Counted from the stretch's first letter, positions 9,188-20,155 are shown. The stretch is DNA of 51,527 bases from Alsobacter soli (GCF_003004785.1 NZ_PVZS01000027.1:1-51527); one strand, 5' to 3'. The notes: a model not told the origin generated them from the sequence alone. Numbers and translations: made by a program.

Positions 9188-10012
9188 ATGGATCTCGCGT
9201 TCGCCCTGAAAGCCATCGTGCTGGGAATTTTCGAGGGATTCACCGAATTCCTGCCAGTGTCCTCAACCGGACACTTGCTCCTAGCGGAGAAGTTTTTGGG
9301 GCTCAACTTCGCGGACGAGAATTTCGACAAGACGTTTGCGGTGCTGATCCAGCTGGGATCGATCCTGGCCATCGTGGGCGTTTATTTCCACCGGCTGGTC
9401 AAGATCGCCCTGGCGCTGCCGCACGATCCCAACGCCCGCAACTTCACAGTGGGCGTGCTGGCCGCCTTCCTGCCCGCCATGGTGATCGGCGGGCTGCTGC
9501 ACGGCTTCATCAAGGGCGTGTTGTTCAACCCGCTGATCGTCTGCATAGCCCTCGTGGTCGGCGGCCTGATCCTGCTGGTGGTGGACGAGCGCAGCCCCAA
9601 GGCGGTCTACCACGACGCCACCACCTTCCCGCTCTCCATGTACGTGAAGATCGGCTTTGCCCAGTGCCTGGCCATGATCCCGGGCGTGTCGCGCTCCGGC
9701 GCCACCATCGTGGGCGCCATGCTGATGGGCGCCGACAAGCGCGCGGCGGCCGAGTTCTCGTTCTTCCTGGCGATGCCCACCATGGCGGGCGCCTTCGCGT
9801 ACGACCTGCTGAAGAACTACAAGTCCCTCGACATGAGCCACGCCGGCATCATCGCGCTGGGCTTCGCGGCGGCCTTCGTGTCGGGCCTCGCCGTGGTCCG
9901 CGGGCTGCTCACCTACGTGACGAAGCACGGCTTCGCCGTCTTCGCCTGGTGGCGCATCCTGGTCGGCGCCGCCGGGCTCGCGGCCATCTTCGCCGGCGTG
10001 GGGCAGCCGTAA
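9188..10012 (+). CDS. uppP: Undecaprenyl-diphosphatase UppP (BacA)
   Basis: Integral inner-membrane enzyme that dephosphorylates undecaprenyl pyrophosphate to recycle the lipid carrier for peptidoglycan and other polymers; it can confer bacitracin resistance. The 274-residue protein has both family signatures: [15 protein letters not shown] (residues 16-30) and PGVSRSGAT (165-173). The rest is a series of hydrophobic helices. The ATG at 9188 is chosen because the family starts right before this motif and AGGA lies 9 bases upstream; the earlier in-frame ATG adds unrelated sequence. It is divergent from the GST operon, with about 210 bp between them for promoters. Confidence 0.96.
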   Translation: MDLAFALKAIVLGIFEGFTEFLPVSSTGHLLLAEKFLGLNFADENFDKTFAVLIQLGSILAIVGVYFHRLVKIALALPHDPNARNFTVGVLAAFLPAMVIGGLLHGFIKGVLFNPLIVCIALVVGGLILLVVDERSPKAVYHDATTFPLSMYVKIGFAQCLAMIPGVSRSGATIVGAMLMGADKRAAAEFSFFLAMPTMAGAFAYDLLKNYKSLDMSHAGIIALGFAAAFVSGLAVVRGLLTYVTKHGFAVFAWWRILVGAAGLAAIFAGVGQP

Positions 10013-10055
10013 GAGGTCTGTACGGCCGGGCGCTTGGCCAAAGAGGACCACCAGC

Positions 10056-10143
10056 CGTCATTGCGAGCCGAAGGCGAAGCAATCCAGACTTGGGCGCCCA
10101 GTCCCCCTGGGTTGCTTCGTCGCTGCGCTCCTCGCAAGGACGG
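10056..10143. repeat. Palindromic intergenic repeat, family A (TCATTGCGAG)
   Basis: Imperfect inverted repeat whose arms read CGTCATTGCGAG...GAAGCAATCCAG and its complement ending CTCGCAAGGACGG. It lies between the convergent genes uppP and nth and could also act as a bidirectional terminator. Confidence 0.85.
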
Positions 10144-10146
10144 AGG

Positions 10147-11055
10147 TCACTCCGGCAGGGGCGCGTCCTCCGGGTCGGCGCCGGGCGGCGGCGACTGGCC
10201 GGGCAGCGTCTTGGGCTCGAAGCGGCAGATGTCGCTGACGATGCAGCGCGGGCAATCCGGCTTGCGGGCCTTGCAGACGTATCGCCCGTGCAGGATCAGC
10301 CAGTGGTGGGCGTGGAGGCGGTATTCCTCCGGGATCACCTTCTCGAGCCCCAGCTCCACGTCCAGCGGCGTCTTGCCGGTCGCCAGCGGCAGGCGGTGCG
10401 ACACCCGGTAGAGATGCGTGTCCACCGCGATGGTCGGCTGGTGGAAGGCCGTGTTCAGCACCACGTTGGCGGTCTTGCGGCCGACGCCGGGGAGCGTCTC
10501 CAGCTCCTCCCGGGTGCGCGGCACCTCGCCGCCGAACTGGTCGATCAGCTTCTGCGACAGCGCGATCACGTTCTTGGCCTTGTTGCGGAACAGGCCGATC
10601 GTCTTGATCATGTCGCGCAGCCGGTCTTCCCCGAGCGCCACCATCTTCTGCGGCGTGTCCGCGATGGCGAACAGCGGCCGGGTGGCGATGTTGACGCTCT
10701 TGTCCGTGGCCTGCGCGGAGAGCGCCACCGCCACCAGGAGGGTGAACGGGTTGACGAACTCGAGCTCGCCCTTGGGCTCCGGGTTGTCCTCCCGGAAGCG
10801 CTCGAACAGTTCGCGCACCAGCGGCGGCTCCAGGGGCTTCGGCGCTTTCGGAGCCCTCGAAGCCTTGGCCTTGCCGCCCTTGAGGGCGCCTGCCTTGGTG
10901 GAGGGCGCCTTGGCCTTGGCGGCCCGCGGTTTGGTCGAGAGGGCCGGCGCCTCGCCCGCTGAACCGCCGGCCGCGGCCACGCGTTTCGCTCGTCCCGGCG
11001 CCGCGGCGATCGGTCTCGTGGATTCGTGAAGGGGAACGGTCTTCCGCGGGGCCAT
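10147..11055 (-). CDS. nth: Endonuclease III (DNA glycosylase/AP lyase)
   Basis: Removes oxidised pyrimidines and nicks abasic sites in base excision repair. The catalytic pair is Lys194 (in LPGVGRKTANVV, the helix-hairpin-helix) and Asp212 (AVDTHLYRVSHRL). The 18-residue spacing matches the Escherichia coli enzyme (Lys120/Asp138). A [4Fe-4S] loop near the C-terminus reads CKARKPDCPRCIVSDIC. The first 75 or so residues are a Lys/Ala/Pro-rich low-complexity extension not found in the short family members, probably disordered and DNA-binding. The start is the ATG at 11053-11055; a longer reading to 11094 is possible but unlikely. Confidence 0.95.
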   Translation of the reverse strand: MAPRKTVPLHESTRPIAAAPGRAKRVAAAGGSAGEAPALSTKPRAAKAKAPSTKAGALKGGKAKASRAPKAPKPLEPPLVRELFERFREDNPEPKGELEFVNPFTLLVAVALSAQATDKSVNIATRPLFAIADTPQKMVALGEDRLRDMIKTIGLFRNKAKNVIALSQKLIDQFGGEVPRTREELETLPGVGRKTANVVLNTAFHQPTIAVDTHLYRVSHRLPLATGKTPLDVELGLEKVIPEEYRLHAHHWLILHGRYVCKARKPDCPRCIVSDICRFEPKTLPGQSPPPGADPEDAPLPE

Positions 11056-11115
11056 GGTCGCCTTATAAATTTCGCAGTCGCAGGGCGTGCGCACCCTAGC
11101 AAGGCCGAACCTGGA

Positions 11116-11622
11116 ATGTCAGCGTCCGACGCTCCACCCGTTTTCTCCGCGGTGCTGCATCCGCACCGCTCGCTCAACCTGCGCGGCGTACGCCTCGTGG
11201 TGGCGCTGGTCGCGCTGGGCGGCACGGTCGCCAGCATCCCCTTCATCGTGCTCGGCTTCTGGCCGGTGGCGGGCTTCTACGGCCTGGACGTGCTGCTGCT
11301 CTTCCTCGCCATGCGGGCGAGCCTGGCGGAGGCGCGCTCCTCCGAGGAGGTTACGGTCACGCCGCTCGAAGTGCTGCTGCGCAAGAATCCCGTGAAGGGC
11401 CCCTCCACGGAGTGGCGCTCCAATCCGCTGTGGACGCGCCTCCACCGGGAGGAGCACGAGGAGTTCGGCGTTCAGCGGCTGGCGTTGGTCTCGCGCGGCC
11501 AGAGCGTCGGGCTGGCGGCGTTCCTGTCCCCGGACGAAAAGGCCAGCTTCGGCGACGCCCTCGCGGCCGCCCTGGCGGAAGCCCGCAAGGGCGTGACCTA
11601 CAACCCGTATTCGCCGTCGTAG
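11116..11622 (+). CDS. DUF2244 domain membrane protein
   Basis: A 168-residue protein with two adjacent transmembrane helices (about residues 26-46 and 49-66: LRGVRLVVALVALGG and FWPVAGFYGLDVLLLFLAM), followed by a soluble C-terminal domain. That pattern, with the late segment VGLAAFLSPDEKASFGDALAAAL, fits the DUF2244 family, common in alphaproteobacteria and of unknown function. Family members are often found near nth or cytochrome oxidase genes. Here it is divergent from nth, with only 60 bp between the two starts, so the promoters must overlap. Confidence 0.85.
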   Translation: MSASDAPPVFSAVLHPHRSLNLRGVRLVVALVALGGTVASIPFIVLGFWPVAGFYGLDVLLLFLAMRASLAEARSSEEVTVTPLEVLLRKNPVKGPSTEWRSNPLWTRLHREEHEEFGVQRLALVSRGQSVGLAAFLSPDEKASFGDALAAALAEARKGVTYNPYSPS

Positions 11623-11630
11623 CTTCCCTC

Positions 11631-11737
11631 CGTCTTTGCGAGGAGCGCAGCGACGAAGCAATCCAGGGGCCAGGGCGGCGACCTGCGGCCATTGCGCCCG
11701 GCGACCCTGGATTGCTTCGCTTCGCTCGCAAGGACGG
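11631..11737. repeat. Palindromic intergenic repeat, family A
   Basis: Arms CGTCTTTGCGAGGAGCGCAGCG...CAATCCAGG and CCTGGATTGCTTCGC...CTCGCAAGGACGG. It follows the DUF2244 stop by 8 bp and precedes the ada-like gene. Confidence 0.88.
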
Positions 11738-11825
11738 AGGGGTGTAGAGGCGCAGCACTTTCGCAGCTTTCGGGTGTCGGCATCCTCCCGCCCGGCCTAG
11801 TGTGCGGGCGACACGGAGATGAGCC

Positions 11826-12731
11826 ATGCTGCAGTCCACCGCCGAATTCGCGCCTCTTTGCGCCGCCGAGCTCCAGGCGGGGCCGCTGGAGGATTATGAC
11901 CGCGTCCGCAAGGCGCTGGCGTTTCTCACCGAGGCCTGGCGCCGGCAGCCCTCCCTGGAGGAGGTCGCCGCCCATGTGGGCGTTTCGTCCTCCCACCTGC
12001 ATCACATCTTCCGCCGCTGGGCCGGCCTGACCCCGAAGGCCTTTCTGCAGGCGCTGACCCTCGACCACGCCCGTGCGCTGCTGCGCGATTCCGCCAGCGT
12101 TCTGGACGCGACCTACGAGGTCGGCCTGTCGGGACCCGGGCGCCTGCATGACCTGTTCGTCACCCACGAGGCCATGAGCCCAGGCGAGTGGAAGGCGCGC
12201 GGGGAGGGGGTGACGCTGTCCTACGGCTTCCACCCCTCGCCCTTCGGAGAGGCCATCGTGGTGGCGACGCCCCGCGGGCTGGCCGGAATCGGCTTCGTGG
12301 ACGACGGCGACCGCGCCGCCGCGCTGGCCGACATGGTCCGCCGCTGGCCCCGCGCCGCCTTCGTGGAGGACCAGGGCGCGACCGCAGGCGTCGCCCGCCG
12401 CGCTTTCGATCCGGAGGCCTGGCGCCAGGACCGGCCGCTGCGCGTGGTGCTGATCGGGACCGACTTCGAGGTGCGCGTCTGGCAGACCCTGCTGCGCATC
12501 CCCATGGGCCGGGCCACCACCTATTCGGACATCGCCCGCCACATCGGCGCGCCCAAGGCGGCCCGGGCCGTCGGGGCGGCGGTGGGGCGAAACCCGATCT
12601 CCTTCGTGGTGCCCTGCCACCGCGTCCTCGGCCGCTCCGGCGCCCTCACAGGCTACCACTGGGGCCTCACCCGCAAGCAGGCCATGCTGGGCTGGGAGGC
12701 CGGCCAAACCGCGGGACCGCTGGCGGGGTGA
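11826..12731 (+). CDS. Ada-like AraC-HTH / methylated-DNA--protein-cysteine methyltransferase
   Basis: A 301-residue bifunctional protein. Residues 28-120 are an AraC-type helix-turn-helix (LEEVAAHVGVSSSHLHHIFRRW). Residues 135-300 are an O6-alkylguanine-DNA alkyltransferase, with the acceptor Cys264 in VVPCHRVLG and the preceding Arg finger region ARAVGAAVGRNP. It lacks the N-terminal zinc-binding domain that in E. coli Ada takes methyl groups from phosphotriesters, so it resembles the shorter Ada forms of alphaproteobacteria. It would repair O6-methylguanine and may regulate its own gene; without the sensor cysteine the trigger for regulation is unclear. Confidence 0.92.
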   Translation: MLQSTAEFAPLCAAELQAGPLEDYDRVRKALAFLTEAWRRQPSLEEVAAHVGVSSSHLHHIFRRWAGLTPKAFLQALTLDHARALLRDSASVLDATYEVGLSGPGRLHDLFVTHEAMSPGEWKARGEGVTLSYGFHPSPFGEAIVVATPRGLAGIGFVDDGDRAAALADMVRRWPRAAFVEDQGATAGVARRAFDPEAWRQDRPLRVVLIGTDFEVRVWQTLLRIPMGRATTYSDIARHIGAPKAARAVGAAVGRNPISFVVPCHRVLGRSGALTGYHWGLTRKQAMLGWEAGQTAGPLAG

Positions 12732-12829
12732 GCGAGACTGGCGTATGGGAACAAGCGTCTGCGCCGCAAACGTGGACCACCACGCAAAGCCCCGGCGCAT
12801 CACATGTCGAGAGGCGCTGACCTCTCCAC

Positions 12830-13003
12830 CGTCATCCCCGGCGGCGCGAAGCGCCGGGAAGGGGATCCAGGGGACTGGGTGCGTTTGCGGATAAACCGTG
12901 CCTGAAGACAAGGAACACGCGAGACCGCCGCGGTTCGCTCGGAGCCCAGTCTCCTGGATCCCCTTCCCCTCCGCGGCTCCGCCGCTCCGGCCGGGGATGA
13001 CGG
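12830..13003. repeat. Palindromic intergenic repeat, family B (TCATCCCCGGCGG)
   Basis: Long inverted repeat: CGTCATCCCCGGCGGCGCG...GGGGATCCAGG at the left and CCTGGATCCCCTTCC...GGCCGGGGATGACGG at the right, with about 60 bp of unpaired sequence between. It lies in the 404-bp gap between the ada-like gene and the periplasmic hypothetical gene. I see nothing else gene-like in that gap apart from the hairpin at 13093-13123. Confidence 0.88.
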
Positions 13004-13092
13004 CGTGGGTGGGTGGCCAGCCGCGCCGCCAAGGCGAATAGCCAGCGGGGGCTGTCGCGTCATTAACCGAGCGAAGGCGCCGGACCCACCGT

Positions 13093-13123
13093 TTCCCTCT
13101 CTCCACCGGGGCGGGAGAGGGAA
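13093..13123 (-). terminator. Hairpin after the periplasmic hypothetical gene
   Basis: A 9-bp perfect stem, TTCCCTCTC (13093-13101) pairing with GAGAGGGAA (13115-13123), 12 bp past the stop of the minus-strand gene. There is no U-tract, so it may be a processing or repeat-derived hairpin rather than a classical terminator. Confidence 0.45.
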
Positions 13124-13135
13124 GCGCACCCAACG

Positions 13136-14092
13136 TCAGCGGAAGATGTCGAAGATGGACTTGGTCGCCGGCGCGGGCGGCGGCGCGGGTTCGGCGGGCG
13201 CTGCGCCCAAAACCGCGGGGGCGGCAGCGGGCTTCGGCTTGGGTTTCGCCGGCCGCGCCGCCACCAGGGCGTTCTCGGGCTTGCCTTCCAGCCGGTTCAG
13301 GCGCGCCGCCAGGCTGGCCGCGCGCCATTCGGTGTAGCGGGACGCGCAGTAGCCGAAGCTCGCCTCGCGGGCGTAGCCGCCGCACACCATCTCGCGCTCG
13401 GAGGTGAAGCCCGCCTGCTCGGCCGCGACCTGCTTGATCTCCTGTTTGCCCTTGGTGCGGGCGAGCAGGGCCTTGAAGTTGTCCCGCACGGCCTTGTCGG
13501 CCTTGCCGCGGTCGCTTTCAATTCCCTTCACCTCGCCCAGCGCCGCCGAGGCGGGCCCCCACACGCCGCGCGGCTCGATGCGGCAGTCGGCTTCCTGGAA
13601 GGAGCAGGTCTGGCTCGACACGGAAGCCAGCACGGCGCCGTCCAGCACGTCCAGCGTCATCGGGCAGCCGTCGAAGTCGAGCGTGTAGCGCAGCACGCCG
13701 TCCGGCCGTCCGCCGGGCTTGAGGTCGAGCGGGCGTCCGCCCCCGAGGTCGACTCCGCACGCTTCGGCCGGGTTGGAGATCTTCGACCCGGATGCGATCA
13801 CGGTCGCGGCCAGGCTCGTCTTGTCCTTGCGCTCGATCACCAGCTTGCCCCGCGTCCCGTTCAGAAACAGCGGCTTGCCGACCACAGCGTCTTCGCCCGG
13901 CAGCTTCACCGAGACAGGGGCCGGCGGCCCCTTGGGGGCTGCAGGCCGGCGCGGGGCGGCGGCGCCCGGCGCGGCCGGTTCGGCGGCGCCCTGCGGCGTC
14001 GGCTCCGAGGCCCCGGGCAGGACCAGCTGCGCGGCGGCGCCCGAGGCGGAGAGGAGAAGGAAGGCGAGCGCGGCGACGGGGCGGGGCGGCAA
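13136..14092 (-). CDS. Hypothetical periplasmic protein
   Basis: Not assigned to a named family. From a TTG start at 14090-14092 the protein is 318 residues and opens with a clear Sec signal peptide (PPRPVAALAFLLLSASGAAAQ, cleavage near residue 21). A Pro/Ala-rich linker follows, then a beta-rich middle with Cys pairs (ACGVDLGGG, DFDGCPMTL, CSFQEADC). A later helical part reads MVCGGYAREASFGYCASRYTEWRAASL, which recalls the Cys and Tyr pattern of LprI-type proteins. The C-terminus is again Pro/Ala/Lys-rich and ends SIFDIFR. No ATG or GTG lies close to the signal peptide in frame; a start at 14299 would bury the signal peptide, so TTG is preferred but not certain. Confidence 0.65.
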   Translation of the reverse strand: MPPRPVAALAFLLLSASGAAAQLVLPGASEPTPQGAAEPAAPGAAAPRRPAAPKGPPAPVSVKLPGEDAVVGKPLFLNGTRGKLVIERKDKTSLAATVIASGSKISNPAEACGVDLGGGRPLDLKPGGRPDGVLRYTLDFDGCPMTLDVLDGAVLASVSSQTCSFQEADCRIEPRGVWGPASAALGEVKGIESDRGKADKAVRDNFKALLARTKGKQEIKQVAAEQAGFTSEREMVCGGYAREASFGYCASRYTEWRAASLAARLNRLEGKPENALVAARPAKPKPKPAAAPAVLGAAPAEPAPPPAPATKSIFDIFR

Positions 14093-14241
14093 GGGCGTGC
14101 TCTGGGTGGCCTCAGGGATGGCAGCGAACCTAGCACGCCGTCCCGCAACAACGAATCGCCGACTCAACCCTCTTTGTGCGAAGCTGCCGGTGTGTGGCCT
14201 TTGTGTGCCTGCGGCCGCGGTCCCGCCTTTCGGGTTCTCGC

Positions 14242-14270
14242 CTTGCAGCCCCAAACCGGCCTCCTTATAT
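14242..14270 (+). promoter_or_regulatory. Candidate sigma-32 (RpoH) promoter of dnaK
   Basis: CTTGCA at 14242-14247, a 16-bp spacer and CTTATAT at 14264-14270. This agrees with the alphaproteobacterial heat-shock consensus (CTTG..., then CYTATnT). It lies about 140 bp before dnaK, leaving a GC-rich, hairpin-prone leader. The match is by eye; no transcription start is known here. Confidence 0.55.
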
Positions 14271-14407
14271 ACCCGCCGACCGCGGGAAAAACCCGCCAAT
14301 CCTAGGGGATCTGGCTCCCGGTCCCGCCCCGGTCGGGGCGTGACGGGGAACCGCTAGCCGGAGCGCCTTCGGGGCTCGGAGATCTCGCCGAAAAAGGGGA
14401 CCACCAC

Positions 14408-16321
<1,914 letters not shown>

Positions 16322-16331
16322 TCGTCCTGCG

Positions 16332-16358
16332 GGCGCCCCGGTCCGTGGCCGGGGCGCC
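16332..16358 (+). terminator. Strong GC hairpin between dnaK and dnaJ
   Basis: A perfect 10-bp stem, GGCGCCCCGG (16332-16341) and CCGGGGCGCC (16349-16358), with a 7-base loop, starting 10 bases after the dnaK stop. No U-tract follows. It may act as an attenuator or RNA stabiliser that leaves dnaK mRNA more abundant than dnaJ, as seen in other dnaKJ operons. Confidence 0.6.
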
Positions 16359-16492
16359 TCACTTGTCCGTGATTCTCGGGCCACGCGTCGCGAAGGCGAA
16401 GCCTGCGTGTTGCGGGCCTGTGTCTTCTGTGGCGCTTTAGGCCGCCGGCCGCAAAGCCGAGAACCTCATCTTTACGACCGCGCCGGACACCC

Positions 16493-17632
16493 ATGGCCAC
16501 CAAGACTGACTACTACGAGCTGCTCCAGGTCAGCCGGACTGCGACCGAGACCGAGCTGAAGTCGTCTTTTCGCAAACTCGCCATGAAGCATCACCCGGAT
16601 CGCAACCCGGGCGACAAGGCGGCGGAGGCCCGCTTCAAGGAGCTCAACGAGGCCTACCAGGTCCTGTCCGACGCGCAGAAGCGCGCCGCCTATGACCGCT
16701 TCGGCCACGCCGCCTTCGAGAACGGCATGGGCGGGGGCGGCGGCCCGGGCTTCGGCAACGATTTCGCCTCCTCGATGGCGGACATCTTCGAGGACCTGTT
16801 CGGCGACTTCTCCGGCCGCGGCCGGCAGCGCTCCGACGGCCGCGAGCGGGGCTCGGACCTGCGCTACAACCTCGAGATCACCCTCGAGGAGGCTTATGCG
16901 GGCAAGACCGCCACCCTCAAGGTGCCGACCGCCATCGCCTGCGAGGCGTGCTCGGGCACGGGGGCCAAGCCGGGCTCCAAGGCCAAGCAGTGCCCCACCT
17001 GCGGCGGCTACGGCCGGGTGCGGGCCAGCCAGGGCTTCTTCTCCATCGAGCGCACCTGCCCCAACTGCCAGGGCCGCGGCGAGGTGATCGAGGATCCCTG
17101 CCGCTCCTGCAACGGAGCGGGCCGCGTCACCCGCGAGCGCACGCTGTCCGTCAACATCCCGGCCGGCGTCGAGGACGGCACCCGCATCCGCCTCGCCAAC
17201 GAGGGCGAGGCCGGCCTGCGCGGCGGCCCGAACGGCGACCTCTACATCTTCCTGTCGCTGAAGCCCCATCCCTTCCTGCAGCGCGACGGGGCGGACCTGT
17301 TCTGCCGCGCGCCCGTCAGCATGGTGAAGGCCGCGCTCGGCGGCGAGGTGCCGGTCCCGGTGCTCGACGGTGAGGAGTGCACGGTCAAGATCCCCGAGGG
17401 CGCCCAGACCGGCAAGCAGATCCGCATCCGCGGCCGTGGCATGCCGATCCTGCGCTCGCGCGACAAGGGCGACCTCTACGTCCAGCTCGTGGTCGAGACG
17501 CCGCAGAAGCTCAACGCCCGCCAAAGGGAGCTGCTGCGCGAATTCGAGCAGGAAAGCTCCAAGGACACCCAGCCCGAGAGCGCCAGTTTCTTCGCCAAGG
17601 TGCGTGAATTCTTCGGCGGCGCCGCCCAGTAG
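16493..17632 (+). CDS. dnaJ: Co-chaperone DnaJ (Hsp40)
   Basis: Stimulates the DnaK ATPase and delivers substrates. The 379-residue class I Hsp40 has the J domain with HPD at residues 34-36, a Gly/Phe-rich stretch ([14 protein letters not shown], about 79-92), and four zinc-finger repeats [24 protein letters not shown] and CRSCNGAG (about 145-215), followed by the two beta-barrel substrate domains. It is the full length of the family. It is downstream of dnaK on the same strand. Confidence 0.99.
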   Translation: MATKTDYYELLQVSRTATETELKSSFRKLAMKHHPDRNPGDKAAEARFKELNEAYQVLSDAQKRAAYDRFGHAAFENGMGGGGGPGFGNDFASSMADIFEDLFGDFSGRGRQRSDGRERGSDLRYNLEITLEEAYAGKTATLKVPTAIACEACSGTGAKPGSKAKQCPTCGGYGRVRASQGFFSIERTCPNCQGRGEVIEDPCRSCNGAGRVTRERTLSVNIPAGVEDGTRIRLANEGEAGLRGGPNGDLYIFLSLKPHPFLQRDGADLFCRAPVSMVKAALGGEVPVPVLDGEECTVKIPEGAQTGKQIRIRGRGMPILRSRDKGDLYVQLVVETPQKLNARQRELLREFEQESSKDTQPESASFFAKVREFFGGAAQ

Positions 17633-17716
17633 GGCGGACCTGACCGGATGACCCCGCGTTGACCCGTCGGGCCGCGCGGCCTACCTTTGAAGCCTCACCA
17701 GAACGGAGCCCGCGCG

Positions 17717-18637
17717 TTGCAGCTCGAGCCCCGCCGCGCGGACCGCGGCGCCGGACATGCGAGGAAGCCCAAGGCCCGGGAGCCGCTCGGTCGGCGCCTG
17801 CAGGATGAGGCGCGCTTTCTCAAGAGCTGGCTCGACAACCCGCTCCAGGCCGGCGCGATCGCGCCCTCCAGCCCCGCGCTCGCGCGCGCCATGGCGGCCT
17901 GCGTGGACGTGGGCCGCATGGGCCCCGTGGTCGAGCTCGGCCCCGGCACCGGCCCGGTCACCCAGGCCCTGGTCGAGCACGGCGTGGCGGAGGACCGCCT
18001 CGTCCTGGTCGAGTACGATCCCGACTTTTGCAAGCTTCTCGCCCGCCGCTTCCCGCGCGCGACGGTGGTCCAGGGCGACGCCTACGCCATCGACCGCACC
18101 CTGCAGGGCCATCTCGCGACGCCCGCCGCCGCCGTGGTGTCCAGCCTGCCGCTGCTGACCCGCCCCGAGGCCGACCGCGCCCGCCTGCTCCTGCGCGCCT
18201 TCGGCCTCATGGCCCCGGACGCGCCCTTCATCCAGTTCACATACGGCCTGACCTCGCCCGTGCCCCGCGGCCCTGGCGTCGCCGCCGAGGTGTCGCCGCC
18301 CGTCTGGCTGAACATCCCTCCCGCCCGCGTCTGGGTCTATCGCCGGGCCGATGACGAGGCGGACGAAGCGCCCCTGCCGAGCCGCGCCGAGCCGGCCTTC
18401 ATCCGCCGCCTCAAGGCCCACACCGGCCGCGTCCGGGACGAGCTGCTGGACGGCGCCGACAAGGTGAAGCTGGCCTGGGAGATCCACGCCGAGCGGGTGC
18501 TCCAGGACGAGCGCGTCCGGCCGACGCTCGACCTGCTGCGCCGCCTGAACGCCCACATGGAAGGGCCGGACACGCACGTCGCCGCCGACGCGCAACTGCG
18601 CGCCGTGCGCCGGCGCCCGCCGCATCACAAGGGCTGA
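17717..18637 (+). CDS. SAM-dependent methyltransferase, PmtA-like (phospholipid N-methyltransferase family)
   Basis: Class I methyltransferase of about 306 residues. The segment FLKSWLDNPLQAGAIAPSSPALARAM followed by VVELGPGTGPVTQAL (SAM motif I) is typical of Rhizobium/Rhodobacter-type phospholipid N-methyltransferases and related rRNA dimethylase-like enzymes. It may convert phosphatidylethanolamine toward phosphatidylcholine, but the unusually long N- and C-terminal basic tails (RRRPPHHKG at the end) leave this open. The TTG at 17717 is chosen because GGAG lies about 9 bases upstream; an earlier in-frame TTG at 17687 is also possible. Confidence 0.75.
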   Translation: MQLEPRRADRGAGHARKPKAREPLGRRLQDEARFLKSWLDNPLQAGAIAPSSPALARAMAACVDVGRMGPVVELGPGTGPVTQALVEHGVAEDRLVLVEYDPDFCKLLARRFPRATVVQGDAYAIDRTLQGHLATPAAAVVSSLPLLTRPEADRARLLLRAFGLMAPDAPFIQFTYGLTSPVPRGPGVAAEVSPPVWLNIPPARVWVYRRADDEADEAPLPSRAEPAFIRRLKAHTGRVRDELLDGADKVKLAWEIHAERVLQDERVRPTLDLLRRLNAHMEGPDTHVAADAQLRAVRRRPPHHKG

Positions 18638-18646
18638 GAGGCAGGC

Positions 18647-19240
18647 GTGGCGACGGTCTACTACGTCACGCATCCCCAGGTCCGCATCGATCCCGCCATC
18701 CCGGTCCCGCGCTGGTCATTGTCCGGGACCGGGCTGGCGAGGCTCTCCGCCGTCCTCGGCCGGCCCTGGGTCCGCGGCCTCGCGGCCGTGGTGGCGTCCG
18801 ACGAGACCAAGGCCGTCGAGACCGCATCGATGCTGGCGAAGGCCGCCGGAGCCGCCCTCCTGGTCCGCCCCGGCCTGCACGAAAACGACCGCAGCGCCAC
18901 GGGATTCCTGCCGCCGCCGGAGTTCGAGGCGACCGCCGACGCCTTCTTCGCCAGCCCCGAAACCAGCATCCGCGGCTGGGAGCGCGCCGTGGACGCCCAG
19001 GCCCGCGTGGTCGAGGCCGTAAAGGCCGCGCTGGCCGAGGCGCCGCCGGGCGACCTCGCCTTCGCCGGGCACGGCGGCGTCGGCACGCTGCTGACCTGCG
19101 CGCTAACCGGCGAACCCATCGACCGCCGCCACGACCAGCCCGGCGGGGGCGGCGCCGTGTTCGCCTTTGACAGGCGGTCCCTCCGTGTGCTCCACCGCTG
19201 GCGCCCCCTCGAAGACCCCAGAATCGGAGAGCCCGTATGA
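18647..19240 (+). CDS. Histidine phosphatase superfamily protein with altered RHG motif
   Basis: A 197-residue protein with the fold pattern of the histidine phosphatase (phosphoglycerate mutase-like) superfamily: a first strand [42 protein letters not shown] and [17 protein letters not shown]. The second His block (AGHGG) is intact, but the first motif, normally Arg-His-Gly, is Thr8-His9-Pro10, so the nucleophile is kept and a phosphate-binding Arg is lost. Activity or substrate may therefore differ. It overlaps pyrF by four bases (ATGA), so they are co-translated. GTG start. Confidence 0.8.
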   Translation: MATVYYVTHPQVRIDPAIPVPRWSLSGTGLARLSAVLGRPWVRGLAAVVASDETKAVETASMLAKAAGAALLVRPGLHENDRSATGFLPPPEFEATADAFFASPETSIRGWERAVDAQARVVEAVKAALAEAPPGDLAFAGHGGVGTLLTCALTGEPIDRRHDQPGGGGAVFAFDRRSLRVLHRWRPLEDPRIGEPV

Positions 19241-19956
19241 CCGGAGCCACGAACGCCCTCGCCCAGGACCCGCGCGACCGCATGATCGTGGCCCTCGACC
19301 TGCCGAGCGTGGCGGACGCGGAGGCGATGACCGCCCGGCTCGGCGAGGCGGTCAGCTTCTACAAGGTGGGCCTGGAGCTGATGTACGCGGGCGGCCTCGA
19401 CTTCGCCAGGCGGCTGATCGGGGAGGGCAAGAAGGTCTTCCTCGACCTCAAGTTCCACGACATCCCCAACACCGTGAGCCGCGCCACCGAGCAGGTCGCC
19501 AGGCTGGGCGCGGCCTACCTGACCGTGCACGCCTATCCGCAGACCATGCGGGCGGCGGTCGCGGCCAGCCAGGGCTCCGGGCTGAAGCTGCTCGCCGTCA
19601 CCGTGATGACCTCCTATGACGACGCCGACATCGCCGAGGCGGGCTACGCCGGCACCGTGAAGGACCTCGTCGCCCGCCGCGCCCGGCAGGCCCAGGAGGC
19701 CGGCGTCGCCGGGCTCATCCTGTCGCCCGAGGAGGTCGCGGCCGCGCGCGCACTGCTTGGCCCCGGCATGGACCTCGTCACCCCCGGCATCCGCCCGGCC
19801 GGGGCCGCCCTCGGCGACCAGAAGCGCGCAGCCACCCCCGCCAGCGCCATCCAGGCCGGCGCCACCGCGCTGGTGATCGGCCGCCCCGTCACCCAGGCCT
19901 CCGACCCCCGCGCCGCCGCAGAAGCCATCGCCGCCGAGATCGCCGGGGCCCTCTGA
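19237..19956 (+). CDS. pyrF: Orotidine-5'-phosphate decarboxylase
   Basis: Makes UMP in the last step of de novo pyrimidine synthesis. The 239-residue TIM-barrel protein carries the catalytic block [13 protein letters not shown] (Asp-x-Lys-x-x-Asp), with MIVALDLPS near the start and [17 protein letters not shown] near the C-terminus. Its ATG overlaps the stop of the histidine phosphatase gene. Full family length. Confidence 0.98.
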   Translation: MTGATNALAQDPRDRMIVALDLPSVADAEAMTARLGEAVSFYKVGLELMYAGGLDFARRLIGEGKKVFLDLKFHDIPNTVSRATEQVARLGAAYLTVHAYPQTMRAAVAASQGSGLKLLAVTVMTSYDDADIAEAGYAGTVKDLVARRARQAQEAGVAGLILSPEEVAAARALLGPGMDLVTPGIRPAGAALGDQKRAATPASAIQAGATALVIGRPVTQASDPRAAAEAIAAEIAGAL

Positions 19957-19969
19957 ACGGCCTCTTCTC

Positions 19970-20080
19970 CGTCATTGCGAGGAGCGCAGCGACGAAGCAA
20001 TCCAGGGGCGGAAAGGCGCGGCGCTCGCCAGCATCGCGCCCCGGCCCGCCTGGATTGCTTCGCTTCGCTCGCAATGACGG
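19970..20080. repeat. Palindromic intergenic repeat, family A
   Basis: Arms CGTCATTGCGAGGAGCGCAG...GCAATCCAGG and CCTGGATTGCTTCGC...CGCAATGACGG. Begins 13 bp after the pyrF stop. Confidence 0.92.
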
Positions 20081-20155
20081 CGGAAGCGCCTCGTCATTGA
20101 CCCCGCCCCGCCGATGGGGTTCGCTGCGGCCGGGTTCGTTCCCAGGAGAAGAAGA

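Noticed and set aside
16332-16358. Full Rho-independent terminator between dnaK and dnaJ
   Set aside because: The stem is strong but no U-tract follows, so it is described as an attenuator-type hairpin.
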